A stretch of 64,000 nt of DNA from Kitasatospora sp. NBC_00240 (GTDB lineage Bacteria > Actinomycetota > Actinomycetes > Streptomycetales > Streptomycetaceae): contig NZ_JAPEMU010000002.1 of assembly GCF_026342405.1 (NCBI RefSeq), positions 186,001 to 250,000 on the forward strand, in the 5' to 3' direction. The notes below the pieces were generated by a model. The model was not told the origin of the DNA. It ran no database searches and saw only the letters and a list, made by a program, of their open reading frames with translations. Position numbers and translations under genes: made by a program. Below, piece after piece: positions 1-8,705 of this stretch (the first letter of the stretch is position 1; the number at the start of each line of letters is the position of its first letter).

Positions 1-1
1 G

Positions 2-469
2 GGCCACCTGCATCTCGGAGTCGCCTTTTGTACCGGAGTCGGTGAGCCCGTCGACGGGGAAGAGAGCCTCGGCACGACGCTCGGACAGGCCATGCTCGCG
101 GCCAGGGCCGTCCGGACATCTGGTCGAGTCGGCGTCATCCCGTTCTCCTCGCTCGGGGCCCGCGTCCTCTTGACGGCTGGATCAGGCCCGAACCTCCGCA
201 GGATCGCACGGGACACCCTCGCAGAACTCATTGAGCGTGAGGAAGGTGATCAGTTGGTCGCCACGCTGGCCGCCTACCTCGACTGCGGGGGATCGACGAG
301 CCGTGCGGCAGATCGCCTCGGCGTCCACCGCAATACCGTGACCGCGCGGATGGAGCGGATTCGCCGCACCAACCTCCCTGTCGATGACCCGGACCGACTC
401 TTGGGGCTGCATGTTGCCTGCTACCTAGCTGAACTAGGGTCCGTTTCAGACGTCGATCAAGCTCTGTGA
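2..469 (+). CDS. PucR-family transcriptional regulator, C-terminal part (5' end outside window)
   Basis: The frame is open from base 2, so the gene begins upstream of the window; an internal ATG at 92 is unlikely to be the real start. The visible part covers the end of a degenerate GGDEF-like region and then the C-terminal PucR helix-turn-helix: 'STSRAADRLGVHRNTV' followed by 'ARMERIRR' and 'LHVACYLAEL'. This closely resembles the C-terminus of the complete PucR regulator at 40529-42058 in the same window. PucR proteins usually control purine or other nitrogen-compound catabolism; the target here is unknown because the neighbouring DNA is insertion sequence. Confidence 0.85.
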   Translation, partial: GHLHLGVAFCTGVGEPVDGEESLGTTLGQAMLAARAVRTSGRVGVIPFSSLGARVLLTAGSGPNLRRIARDTLAELIEREEGDQLVATLAAYLDCGGSTSRAADRLGVHRNTVTARMERIRRTNLPVDDPDRLLGLHVACYLAELGSVSDVDQAL

Positions 470-723
470 TGATCCTTCGGTGGGACGTGGAGACCTGCTG
501 TCCCTCGTGATCGATTGTCGGCGGCCGTGGCAAAGTCCAGGTGTGCGGCCAGTTGAGTCCCGGCTGATGGCCACCGGAAATCCAGGTGGATGGTCGTCCG
601 GCCTGCGGTGTTCCTGATCGCTTCCTCAACTGAAGGAGACCCCTCCGTCCGCCTGCGTTCCGCGTAATTCAGCTGCCTAGAGTCACGAATCTGGGGTCTG
701 ACCTGCGCGGACATGGGTGAGGG
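470..723. other. intergenic spacer between pucR fragment and IS1634
   Basis: No convincing coding sequence on either strand; the short frames here lack ribosome sites and recognisable motifs. It ends at the first terminal inverted repeat of the IS1634-type element. Confidence 0.5.
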
Positions 724-2559
724 CGCCTGAGAGTCGTTTCTCTAGGCGCTGGTGTTCGTGCTGGTCAGCGGGGTGCGGGTTCGAGGGCGATGATCTGCTT
801 CGGTGCGGGGATGCCGAGCTTGGCCAGGAGGTCGGTCTGGGGCTTGGTGAGGGTGGTGACCTGTCGGAACAGGCCGGTAGGGCCGGTGAATGTGCCGAGG
901 TGGAGCCGGTCGAGCTCGCGGCGGATCGTCGTCCAGGTCTCCTCGGTGGTGGTCTCGATGATGCGGATCAGCAGCAGGGCGAGCCAGCAGAGGACGACGT
1001 GTGCGCGTATCCGCTCCTCGAGCCGGTGATAGACGGGCCGCAGGTCAATGATCTGTTTCATGTCCCGCCACCCCCGCTCGACTTCGAGGAGTTGCTTGTA
1101 GCCGAGGGCGATGTCCTCGGCCGACAGATGCGGGTCGGAGCATCGCAGCAGGTACTTGCCGTCGAGGTTCTCCTCGGTCTTGATCTTCGCGGTGTCGACG
1201 CGGAGCTTGCCGGCCGGGGTGGTGCGGAGGTAGCGGTTGAGGCCGGGCTTGTCGGCGAGCTTGCCGCGGAGCTCGCCGCGCTTGAAGTCGCTGAGCTTGT
1301 CGGTGCCTTCGATCAGGGTCGTGAGCTGGGAGACGAGCTGTTCGCGTATGTGCTGGTCACGGGTGGCGGCTTCGGGGTTGTGGCAGATCACGAACCGTTC
1401 GGTCTCCGAGATCCGCACTTCCTTGACCCGCATGTTCCCGGTGATTTCGCTGTAGCGGCCCTGACGGGACAGGGCGGCCTTCACCTCCGGGCTGCCGGAG
1501 CGGAGTTTCTCGCCGACGATGTAGGCGTGGTCGCCCCGGCGGAGGTAGCGGCGGTTGCGTTCGCTGGAGAATCCCCGGTCGGTGACCCACACGATCTTGC
1601 TCAGGGTCCAGTCCCGCATGTCGTCCTTGACCTGCCGGATCAGCTTCTGGTCACCGGTGTTGCCGGGCCAGGACCAGACACGGACCGGGATCCCGTCCCT
1701 CGTGACGGCCATCCCGATCACGATCTGCGGCAAGTCGTCGCGGGAGTCCTTCGACTTGCCGAAGGTGCGGAACCCGGCCTGCTCCACGGACCCGCCGTCC
1801 TCCTCGGCGGTTGGGCGGTCGTCCGTCAGGAGGCGGCCCCGGTCGTCGCGGGCGGAGGGTTCGTCGGCCTCCTCCAGCTCGAAGTAGGTGCTGGTGGTGT
1901 CGAAGAACAGCAGGTCGACCTCGAGGTTGAGGAGGTTCGCGACCTCGTCGAACACCCGCTTCTCCAGGTCGTCGGTCACCTCGTGGAGCCAGTCCATCGC
2001 CCGGTAGCAGGCATCGTCGTCGGTGGCCGGCAGGCCCTCGACATGCACGTCGTGCGTGACCCAGTCCGCGGCGGCCAGCTTCGACGACGGAGCCAGGGCC
2101 CGGTTCGCGACCAGGGAGAACAGCACCCGCTCGGTCACCGACATGTCCCGGCGCCGGCCCCGTTTGGGCTGCCCGACCTGCCCGACGATCCTGTCGATCC
2201 TCAGCCTCCGCCAGAGATGATCGAGCACGTAGGTGCCGCCGAACGGGACCGACGAAACGAACTCCAGGTCACCCGCTGCCGTCGACGCCAGTGCCTCACC
2301 CGGCTCCAGCAGCCTCGATAGAGACGCGACCAGGCGTCTCACCGCGTCCCGGTCGAGGTCGTCCTCGCGGCCGAACGTGAACAGGACCTTCGGGACCGCC
2401 CGGCCCTTCACCGGATCCCACTCGTTGTGAGCCAGGTGCAGGTACCGGACCGTGCCGGACTTGTTCTCCCGTTTCGTCGTCTTCACATACACGACTCCAG
2501 ACCCTACGGACCAACTGCACGTCAGCGCAGGCGAATCCGCAAAATCGCGTCTCTAGGCG
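724..2559 (-). mobile_element. IS1634-family insertion sequence
   Basis: About 1.84 kb, holding one long transposase gene on the minus strand. The proposed ends are imperfect inverted repeats: CGCCTGAGAGTCG at 724 and, read inward from 2559, CGCCTAGAGACGCG. No flanking target duplication could be recognised, so the exact ends are tentative. Confidence 0.65.
765..2492 (-). CDS. IS1634-family transposase (DDE type)
   Basis: 575 residues, near the usual length for IS1634/IS1549-group transposases. The N-terminus 'MYVKTTKRENKSG' and the segment 'YLHLAHNEWDP' match the conserved opening of the family. Catalytic-domain landmarks are 'LLFFDTTSTYFE' (first Asp), 'WVTDRGFSS' (second Asp) and 'YKQLLEVERGWRDMK' (the Y-x(2)-LLEVERGWR block with the Glu). 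The frame is intact from end to end, so it is probably functional. It would cut and paste its own element. No other gene lies inside the element. Confidence 0.9.
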   Translation of the reverse strand: MYVKTTKRENKSGTVRYLHLAHNEWDPVKGRAVPKVLFTFGREDDLDRDAVRRLVASLSRLLEPGEALASTAAGDLEFVSSVPFGGTYVLDHLWRRLRIDRIVGQVGQPKRGRRRDMSVTERVLFSLVANRALAPSSKLAAADWVTHDVHVEGLPATDDDACYRAMDWLHEVTDDLEKRVFDEVANLLNLEVDLLFFDTTSTYFELEEADEPSARDDRGRLLTDDRPTAEEDGGSVEQAGFRTFGKSKDSRDDLPQIVIGMAVTRDGIPVRVWSWPGNTGDQKLIRQVKDDMRDWTLSKIVWVTDRGFSSERNRRYLRRGDHAYIVGEKLRSGSPEVKAALSRQGRYSEITGNMRVKEVRISETERFVICHNPEAATRDQHIREQLVSQLTTLIEGTDKLSDFKRGELRGKLADKPGLNRYLRTTPAGKLRVDTAKIKTEENLDGKYLLRCSDPHLSAEDIALGYKQLLEVERGWRDMKQIIDLRPVYHRLEERIRAHVVLCWLALLLIRIIETTTEETWTTIRRELDRLHLGTFTGPTGLFRQVTTLTKPQTDLLAKLGIPAPKQIIALEPAPR

Positions 2560-3735
2560 AATCCGACCGCGTCACCAGCCCCCACCCAGCTGACCTGCAC
2601 CTTCAACCCGGTAGGGACTGCAGAGCCCCTGAATTACGCGGAAGGCAGGGTCCGGTTTGCTGGTGTTTGCGAAGCAACAGCAACCGGCCGGAGAGGTCCT
2701 GTGACGAAGTCTGACAGAGAGATCATGGAAATCTTTGAGGCGTACGACCTGACCGAGACGGTCTGGTCGGCGGCCACCCTGACAGGGCACGACCCGAAGA
2801 CGGTCAAGCGGTATGTCGAGGCCCGCGCCGGCGGGCGCAATCCGTATGAGCGCGAGCCGCGGCCGAAGATGATCGATGCGTTCCTGGAGAAGATCGAGGA
2901 GTGGATCGAGCAGTCCAAGGCGACGATCCGGTCCGATGTGGTCCACGACAAGCTCGTGAAGATGGGCTATCCGGGCAGTGCCCGCTCGACCCGGCGGGCG
3001 GTGAACGCGGCGAAGGCCGCGTGGAAGGCGGGCAAGCGGCGGACCTACCGACCGTGGATCCCCGAGCCCGGGCGGTGGCTGCAGTTCGACTGGGGCGGTG
3101 CGACACGAAGTCGCGTATGGCGAGTGAACTCGCAGATTGGAGGCCGGCAATGCCGGTTGCGTAGTTCCTGATCAGTGTTCGAGATCGGTCCCCTCCTCAA
3201 CGTGCGTCCGCAGGTCCTGCCTGCCGGGGGTGCGGAGCTTGAGGAAGACGCCCAAGGGCCCCCGTTCTGTCCGGGGGAGCAACCGGGCAAGGGGAAGACC
3301 GGACGGGTGAACGTGAGTGAACCTCTGATGACACCTCGTCATCGCAAGCCTGGAAGACGGGAAGGACACCAGGTGATAGGGCCTGGCCGCTGGTGGAGGC
3401 GGCAAGCGGCGACCTCAGCGTCCCCAGAGGTTGCGTGAACACCGCTGGCCCCGGGGTTTAGGAGGCACCCACCCCGGTCGCATCTCACATACGCGGAACG
3501 TGGAAACCCCGTCGGGGTCCGAGCCGGTCATCCGGCCCGGTAGGCCGATCGCAAGAGGGGCGGAAGCCCCCGGCGGGACAGGATGCCCAAGAAGCAGATG
3601 CCGGTAGCCGAAAGGCGACGGGACTCGCGGCAACGGGCCGTCGCTCCAGGCGGCCGCCGAGGGAAACCGACCGGATGCCGGTCCTGCGACCGGGCCCGAA
3701 AGGGCGCTGACGTGGGCAGGTGAGCCTTTGAACAG

Positions 3736-5565
3736 ATGGTCTTGCGACCTTGCGAACTGAGGGACAAGTTGGACACCGTTGAGGTGAACGGACCCGAGGG
3801 CGGTCTGGAGTGGGACGCCGTCGTCTGGCGGCACCACGAGGAGAACGTAACGAGGCTGCGGCACCGGATCTTCAAGGCGGCGCGGAACGAGGACTGGGCC
3901 CGCGTCCGGTCCTTGCAGAAGATGATGCTGGGCTCATGGTCGAACACGCTGATCAGCGTGCGACAGGTGACCCAGCGCAACACCGGGCGTCGGACGGCCG
4001 GGATCGACGGCGAGGTCGCCTTGTCGTCGCAGTCCAGGGCGGAGGTCGCGGAGCGAGTGCACCGTGACCGCTCGACCTGGGACCCGGTTCCGGTTCGACG
4101 CGTGTTCATCCCGAAGGCCAACGGCAAGCAGCGTCCGCTCGGCATCCCAGTGATCATGGATCGGTGCCACCAGGCACGGGTCCGCAACGCGCTGGAGCCC
4201 GAGTGGGAAGCCCGGTTCGAGTCCCGCTCCTACGGATTTCGTCCCGGTCGAAGCTGTGCCGATGCCATCGGCGCCCTCTACAACGCGCTCAAAGGGTCCC
4301 GGACCCAGCGGGTGTGGATTCTGGACGCCGATCTGTCGGCCGCGTTCGACAAGATCGACCATGTCCGGCTCCTGGAGAGCCTCGGTTCGTTCCCGGCCAG
4401 GGATCTGATCCGGGGCTGGCTGAAGGCCGGGGTGGTCGAGGAGGGCATGCTCGTCCGCACTGAGGAGGGAACTCCCCAAGGCGGCGTGGTCAGCCCCTTG
4501 TTGATGAACGTGGCCCTGCACGGCCTGGAGGAGGCCGCAGGGGTCCGCTACCGCGAGCGCGGCGTTCACGCCGGGATCGCGAAGGCGAACTCCCCGATCC
4601 TGGTCCGATACGCCGATGACCTGGTGGTCTGCTGTCATTCCGAACAGCAGGCCCAGCAGGTCAAGGCACGGCTCGCCGAATGGCTCGCGCCCCGGGGGCT
4701 GGTCTTCAACGAGGACAAGACGCAGGTCGTCCACCTCGAAGAGGGCTTCGACTTCCTGGGGTTCAACCTGCGCCGGTACCGGCGCGGGGATCGGCCCGGC
4801 AAGCTGTTGATCACACCGTGCCAGGACGCGGTCAGGCGCATCCGGAAGAGGCTCGCCGACGAGGTGCGTGCACTGCGCGGCTCGAACGCGATGGCGGTCA
4901 TCGCCAAGCTCAACCCGATCATCCGGGGCTGGGCTGCCTACTACCGGGGGGTGGTGTCCAGTGCGCTGTTCAGCAGGCTGGACCACTACACGTGGCAACT
5001 CACCTACCGGTGGGCCTGCCACAGCCATCCCAACAAGTCGAAGAAGTGGATTGCTCGCCGCTACTTCGGCCGGTTCAACCGGTTCAGGAACGACTGGTGG
5101 GTGTTCGGTGCCCGCGATCACAGCGTGAACGATCGCGGGGACATCACCTTCCTGACCAAGTTCTCCTGGACCACCATCGTCCGGCATCAGCTGGTGACCG
5201 GTCGGGCATCCCCGGATGACCCGGACCTGGCCGACTACTGGGCCGCCCGACGACGCAAGGTGCCCCCTCCGCTGGACGGCTACAACCTGCGCCTGCTCTC
5301 CGAGCAGGGCGGTCGGTGCCTGCTCTGCGGAGACCACCTGCTCAGCCCCCACCAGCCCCCGCGGTCCCCTCGGGACTGGGAGCGGTGGTGGCTGAACGTC
5401 GTCAAACGGGCGATCGCCGCCGACTATCTCACCCACCATGGGCGGGACGGCCGATCGGACGGGAATCGAACGCGCCTCGTTCACGCCTCCTGCAACCGGA
5501 GCCTGATGGTCCGGCAGCGCAGGAGTTCGGTTCCATCCACCGCAATGCCCTCGGGGCTTGCTTGA
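3736..5565 (+). CDS. ltrA: group II intron reverse transcriptase/maturase with HNH endonuclease
   Basis: 609 residues. The reverse-transcriptase domain covers roughly residues 70-380, including 'RPLGIPVIMDR', 'SYGFRPGRSCADAI', 'DLSAAFDKIDH', 'GTPQGGVVSPLL' and the active-site 'YADD' at about 292-295. A maturase (domain X) region follows, with 'NPIIRGWAAYYRGVVSS'. The C-terminus has an HNH nuclease: 'CLLCGDHL' at about 528-535 and a later 'LVHASCNRSL'. All key residues are present. The protein would help the intron RNA fold and splice, nick the target DNA and copy the intron. Its stop codon overlaps the first bases of domain V, as is common in these compact elements. The start is taken as the ATG at 3736. 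Confidence 0.93.
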   Translation: MVLRPCELRDKLDTVEVNGPEGGLEWDAVVWRHHEENVTRLRHRIFKAARNEDWARVRSLQKMMLGSWSNTLISVRQVTQRNTGRRTAGIDGEVALSSQSRAEVAERVHRDRSTWDPVPVRRVFIPKANGKQRPLGIPVIMDRCHQARVRNALEPEWEARFESRSYGFRPGRSCADAIGALYNALKGSRTQRVWILDADLSAAFDKIDHVRLLESLGSFPARDLIRGWLKAGVVEEGMLVRTEEGTPQGGVVSPLLMNVALHGLEEAAGVRYRERGVHAGIAKANSPILVRYADDLVVCCHSEQQAQQVKARLAEWLAPRGLVFNEDKTQVVHLEEGFDFLGFNLRRYRRGDRPGKLLITPCQDAVRRIRKRLADEVRALRGSNAMAVIAKLNPIIRGWAAYYRGVVSSALFSRLDHYTWQLTYRWACHSHPNKSKKWIARRYFGRFNRFRNDWWVFGARDHSVNDRGDITFLTKFSWTTIVRHQLVTGRASPDDPDLADYWAARRRKVPPPLDGYNLRLLSEQGGRCLLCGDHLLSPHQPPRSPRDWERWWLNVVKRAIAADYLTHHGRDGRSDGNRTRLVHASCNRSLMVRQRRSSVPSTAMPSGLA

Positions 5566-5639
5566 GCCGAGGTGCGGGGAAACCCGCTCGCCCGGTTCTG
5601 AGGGGGCGGGGACGCAGCAATGCGTCCCCGCTACCCGAC
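5564..5639 (+). ncRNA. group II intron domains V and VI and 3' splice site
   Basis: Domain V is the hairpin from GAGCCG at 5564 to CGGTTC ending at 5598, with a GAAA-type tetraloop; it contains the catalytic AGC. Domain VI is an 11-bp stem (5606-5616 with 5621-5631, loop GCAA), followed by TACCCGAC and the splice site after 5639. The A at 5633, seven bases from the end, is a possible branch point, but it lies just outside the drawn stem. Confidence 0.8.
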
Positions 5640-6288
5640 AGGGCCCGCGCATCGCGGGGCGGCGGACCTGGCTGTTCTGCGCGTGGCTGTCCTGGTCCCG
5701 CTTCCGGGTGGTGATCCCGGTCCGGGACTGCACGCTGGGCACCCTGGTCGCCTGCCTGGACACCACGTTGCGCCGTATCGGCGGGGCGCCGACCTACGTG
5801 CTGACCGACAACGCGAAGACCGTCACCGTCGAGCACATCGCCGGGATCCCGGTCCGCCATCCGCAGATGGTCGCCGCAGGTCGGCACTACGGCTGCCAGG
5901 TCGTGAGTTGCGTGCCCTACGACCCCGAGTCCAAGGGCGGGGCGGAGGCCACGGTCCGCATCGCGAAGGCCGACCTGGTGCCCACCGACGCGAACCTGCT
6001 GCCCGCCTACGACTCCTTCGCCGAGCTCGCGGACGCCTGTCTGACCTGGTGCGATGCGGTGAACACGCGCCGCCACCGAGCAACGGGACAGATACCCGTC
6101 GACCGCCTAGACATCGAACGCACCACGCTGCACGTCCTGCCGGCCGAGCCGCTGGCGCTCGCGCTGGGCGAGGAGCGGGTGGTGGGCTCGGATCGCACGA
6201 TCAGCTTCAACTCGGTGCGTTACTCGACCCCGCCGGGTGAACCGCACCGGGTTCGATAGAGACTCGATTTCGTGTAAGGATTCGAGTC

Positions 6289-6615
6289 ATGGCACGTCCC
6301 TCTTCCTACCCGCCTGAGCTGCGCCGTCGTGCGGTGCGCATGGTCGCCGAGGTCCTCGGTGACTACCCGAACGAGTCCGCCGCGCTGCGGGCCGTCGCGG
6401 AGAAGCTGGGCATCGGCTCCGCCGAGACCCTGCGCAACTGGGTGCGCCGGGACCAGGTCGACTCCGGACAGCGCCCAGGCACGACCATGGAGGAGTCCGC
6501 GCAGATCAAGGCGATGAAGAAGGAGATCGCCGAACTCAAGCGCGCCAACGAGATCCTCAAGGCCGCGGCGAGTTTCTTCGCGGCCGAGCTCGACCGGCCA
6601 CACCAGCGCTCGTAG
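6289..6615 (+). CDS. IS3 transposase OrfA (helix-turn-helix subunit)
   Basis: 108 residues beginning 'MARPSSYPPELRRRAVRMV', the typical InsE/TnpA HTH opening, then 'SAETLRNWVRRDQVD' and a leucine-zipper region ending in 'ILKAAASFFAAELDRP'. It binds the element's ends. Its last codons overlap the orfB frame, and the fused OrfAB transposase is expected from a -1 ribosomal frameshift near the end. Confidence 0.9.
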   Translation: MARPSSYPPELRRRAVRMVAEVLGDYPNESAALRAVAEKLGIGSAETLRNWVRRDQVDSGQRPGTTMEESAQIKAMKKEIAELKRANEILKAAASFFAAELDRPHQRS

Positions 6616-6668
6616 CGTTCATCGACGAGCACCGGGGCCGCTTCGGCGGCGTCGAGCCGATCTGCCGC

Positions 6669-7541
6669 GTGCTCACCGAGCACGGCTGCAGCATCGCCCC
6701 CTCCACGTACTACGCGCAGCACAAGCGCCTGGCCTCACCCGCAGCCCGCACCGTGCGCGACCAAGAACTCAAGGAGCTGATCAAGGAGGTCCACGACACC
6801 AACTACCGGGTGTACGGGGCACGGAAGGTCTGGCGGGAGCTGGGCCGGCAGGGCCACACGGTGGCGCGCTGCACCGTCGAGCGCCTGATGCGCGAACTCG
6901 GCATCACCGGCGCCGTGCGCGGCAAGAAGGTCATCACCACCATTGCCGACCCGACCACCGAACGTGCCCCGGACCTGGTCGACCGCGACTTCGTCGCCGG
7001 CGCGCCGAACCGCTGCTGGGTCGCCGACTTCACGCACATCACCACCTGGTCCGGCGTCGTCTACGTCGCCTTCGTCGTGGACACCTTCTCCCGGCGCATC
7101 GTCGGCTGGTCGGCCGCGACGTCCAAGGAGACCCGGCTCGTCCTGGACGCGCTGGACATGGCGCTGTGGCAGCGTGACCGCGACGGATTCCCTTACCAGC
7201 GTGGCGAGTTGATACATCACTCGGACGCCGGGTCGCAGTACACGAGTTTCCGGCTCGCCGAGCACCTGGACGCCGCCGGCATCGCAGCCTCGATCGGATC
7301 CGTCGGCGACGCCTACGACAACGCCCTCATGGAGTCCACGATCGGGCTGTTCAAGACCGAACTGATCAAGCCCCGGAGACCCTGGCGCACCCTCTCGCAG
7401 GTCGAACTGGCCACGGCCGAGTGGGTCGACTGGTACAACCACCGCCGACTCCACGGTGAGATAGGCCACGTCCCACCGGTCGAGTACGAGAACACCTACT
7501 ACCTCACAGCCACAAAACCGCAGGTCACAACCACAACCTGA
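6669..7541 (+). CDS. IS3 transposase OrfB (DDE integrase subunit)
   Basis: The ATG at 6669 is only the first internal ATG. Homology ('LVAFIDEHRGRFGGVEPICR') begins near 6609 in the same frame, so the functional product is probably the frameshifted OrfAB. The integrase core shows 'WVADFTHITTW' (first D), 'HHSDAGSQYTSFR' (second D) and 'DNALMESTIGLFKTELI' (E). It ends with the usual 'WVDWYNHRRLHGEIGHVPPVEYE'. The gene is intact. Confidence 0.9.
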   Translation: MLTEHGCSIAPSTYYAQHKRLASPAARTVRDQELKELIKEVHDTNYRVYGARKVWRELGRQGHTVARCTVERLMRELGITGAVRGKKVITTIADPTTERAPDLVDRDFVAGAPNRCWVADFTHITTWSGVVYVAFVVDTFSRRIVGWSAATSKETRLVLDALDMALWQRDRDGFPYQRGELIHHSDAGSQYTSFRLAEHLDAAGIAASIGSVGDAYDNALMESTIGLFKTELIKPRRPWRTLSQVELATAEWVDWYNHRRLHGEIGHVPPVEYENTYYLTATKPQVTTTT

Positions 7542-7814
7542 GATCTCTACCGAACCCGGGGCGGTTCACCCGAGCCAGCGGACTCCCGCCGGCCAAGTTC
7601 GAACGCATCATCCGACAGCAACGACAACAGGCCGTCCACCAGGACGAGACACGCATAGAGAGGACTTCACGAAACGAGGGGATGGACACCCTCATGTGAG
7701 CGTGCTGGCGAGGAGACCGGTGGCGCAGTCCGGTGTGAGTGTGCTCAGGTAACTGGATAGGTGGTTCTCTCCGGGCTGGTTGATCTTGGCGTCCGGTTCG
7801 TTGATCATGTGGGT

Positions 7815-8010
7815 CACGGTCTGTCGCGGGATCCGCTGCCCATCTACGAGGAGTTCGCCTCGCTGATCGTCGTGCTCCGGGCCGAGCTGGCGGCGGCGAG
7901 CGCGCGCATCGTCGAGTCGGAGCCTCGGAACGCGCAGATGGATGCCCGGCTGGGGCAGAACTCGAAGAACTCTTCGACGGGTTCGGTGAGAGGTCCGGGG
8001 AAACGGGCCG
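7815..8010 (+). pseudogene. IS66-family transposase, N-terminal fragment
   Basis: Only the coiled-coil N-terminus is left: 'ASLIVVLRAELAAASARI' then 'RLGQNSKNSS', the signature of IS66 TnpC just before its 'KPPSSD' segment. The reading frame then degenerates. No zinc-finger or DDE region follows; an IS630 scrap begins almost at once. The 120 bases before it (7569-7700) carry a short open frame of unknown origin. Confidence 0.7.
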
Positions 8011-8046
8011 GGAGCAATCCCGGCACCGCGTCCCGGACAACTCGGC

Positions 8047-8285
8047 GACGAGGCAGGCTTCACCCGCCGACCGCCGAAGCGACAACGCGCCTGGGGCCGG
8101 CCCATCCGGCGGGCCGGGGCAATCGCAGCAGCATGGGCGAGAACGACTTCATCGCCCTGCTGGGGGCGTCCACCAGCTCGTCAGGGCACCACTCGTGCTG
8201 ATCTGGGACCGGCTGAATACCCACGTCTCCCGCAGAATGCGCCAGATGATCGACGACCGGGACTGGCTGACGGTGTTCCTAATCC
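8047..8285 (+). pseudogene. IS630-family transposase fragment with deletion and frameshift
   Basis: 'DEAGFTRRPPKRQRAWGR' at 8047 matches the conserved DE-G-x(3)-RPP-x(2)-R-x-WG block, followed after a deletion by 'MGENDFIALL'. After a one-base frame change comes 'APLVLIWDRLNTHVSRRM' and 'DDRDWLTVF', the second catalytic block of IS630 DDE proteins. The 3' part is missing where the IS5 element starts at 8319. Clearly non-functional. Confidence 0.75.
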
Positions 8286-8705
8286 GTAGTGAAGGCGGTT
8301 CCAGATCACCCCGGTTTAGACCGTGTCCTACGTGGTGGTGGTCTCGTTGTATGGGTCATGGGGAGTGGTGAGTGGGGATGGATCGTTCCTGATGGATTGT
8401 GGGAAGTGGTCGAGCCGCTGCTTCCTGCTGCTCAAGTGCGCCAGCAGGGCGGTGGCACCGTTAACTTGGATGATCGGGCGGTGTTCGCCGCGGTGGTCTA
8501 TGTGTTGACGACGGGGTGTGCGTGGCGGCATCTGCCACCGTGTTTCGGGGTGTCGAAGTCGACGGTGCACCGCCGCTTCACGATCTGGTCGAAGGACGGC
8601 CTGTGGGGCCGGCTCCGCAGGGTGATGCTGGAGCGCCTGGCCGACGCCGAAATCCTGGACCTGACACGGGTCGTCGTCGACTCCGTCCACGTCCGCGCGA
8701 AAAAG

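Larger units (their letters stand above)
3098..5639 (+). mobile_element. group II intron (retroelement) in istA
   Basis: 2,542 bp. The 5' end is GTGCGAC at 3098, matching the GUGYG consensus; the 3' end is CTACCCGAC, an AY ending. Domain V and domain VI are recognisable just before the 3' end. The maturase/reverse transcriptase gene occupies the domain IV position. Bases 3098-3735 form the structured RNA of domains I-III and do not encode a protein. Exact excision restores the istA frame, which fixes both boundaries to the base. An HNH endonuclease on the RT points to a retrohoming intron that recognises a specific DNA site. Confidence 0.9.
2619..6237 (+). mobile_element. IS21-family element, truncated, carrying a group II intron
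   Basis: The left boundary is estimated upstream of istA (a TGCAGAGCCCCTGAA-like start near 2619); the right part is lost where an IS3 element begins at 6238. istA is split by a group II intron and no istB is seen, so the element cannot move by itself. The left end is a guess from the distance to istA. Confidence 0.5.
2701..6237 (+). pseudogene. istA: IS21 transposase istA, split by a group II intron and cut by IS3
   Basis: Exon 1 runs 2701-3097 from a GTG start with ribosome site GGAGAGG, and encodes the N-terminal HTH part up to 'WLQFDWG'. Exon 2 resumes at 5640. Joining 3097 to 5640 completes a GAG codon and reads 'QFDWGEGPRIAGRRTW', exactly what an IS21 integrase core should read around its first catalytic Asp. 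Exon 2 continues with 'YVLTDNAKTVTV' (second Asp) and 'PESKGGAEATVRIAKADLV' (Glu), and ends at '…VRYSTPPG' at the IS3 insertion point, so the C-terminus is missing. Splicing would restore the frame but the product would still be truncated. Confidence 0.85.
6238..7568 (+). mobile_element. IS3-family element (IS51-like group)
   Basis: 1,331 bp with strong inverted repeats: TGAACCGCACCGGGTTCG at 6238 and, inward from 7568, TGAACCGCCCCGGGTTCG. It has the two overlapping genes orfA and orfB. It sits inside istA of the IS21 remnant. The two sides do not show an obvious 3-4 bp duplication, so the DNA to the right may have been rearranged after insertion. Confidence 0.9.

Noticed and set aside
717..2321. 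Long open frame on the plus strand opposite the IS1634 transposase
   Set aside because: Antisense shadow of a well-supported gene; composition is low-complexity Val/Leu/Gly without domains.
3934..5766. Long minus-strand frame opposite the group II intron RT
   Set aside because: Antisense of a gene with all RT and HNH motifs; no protein family features.
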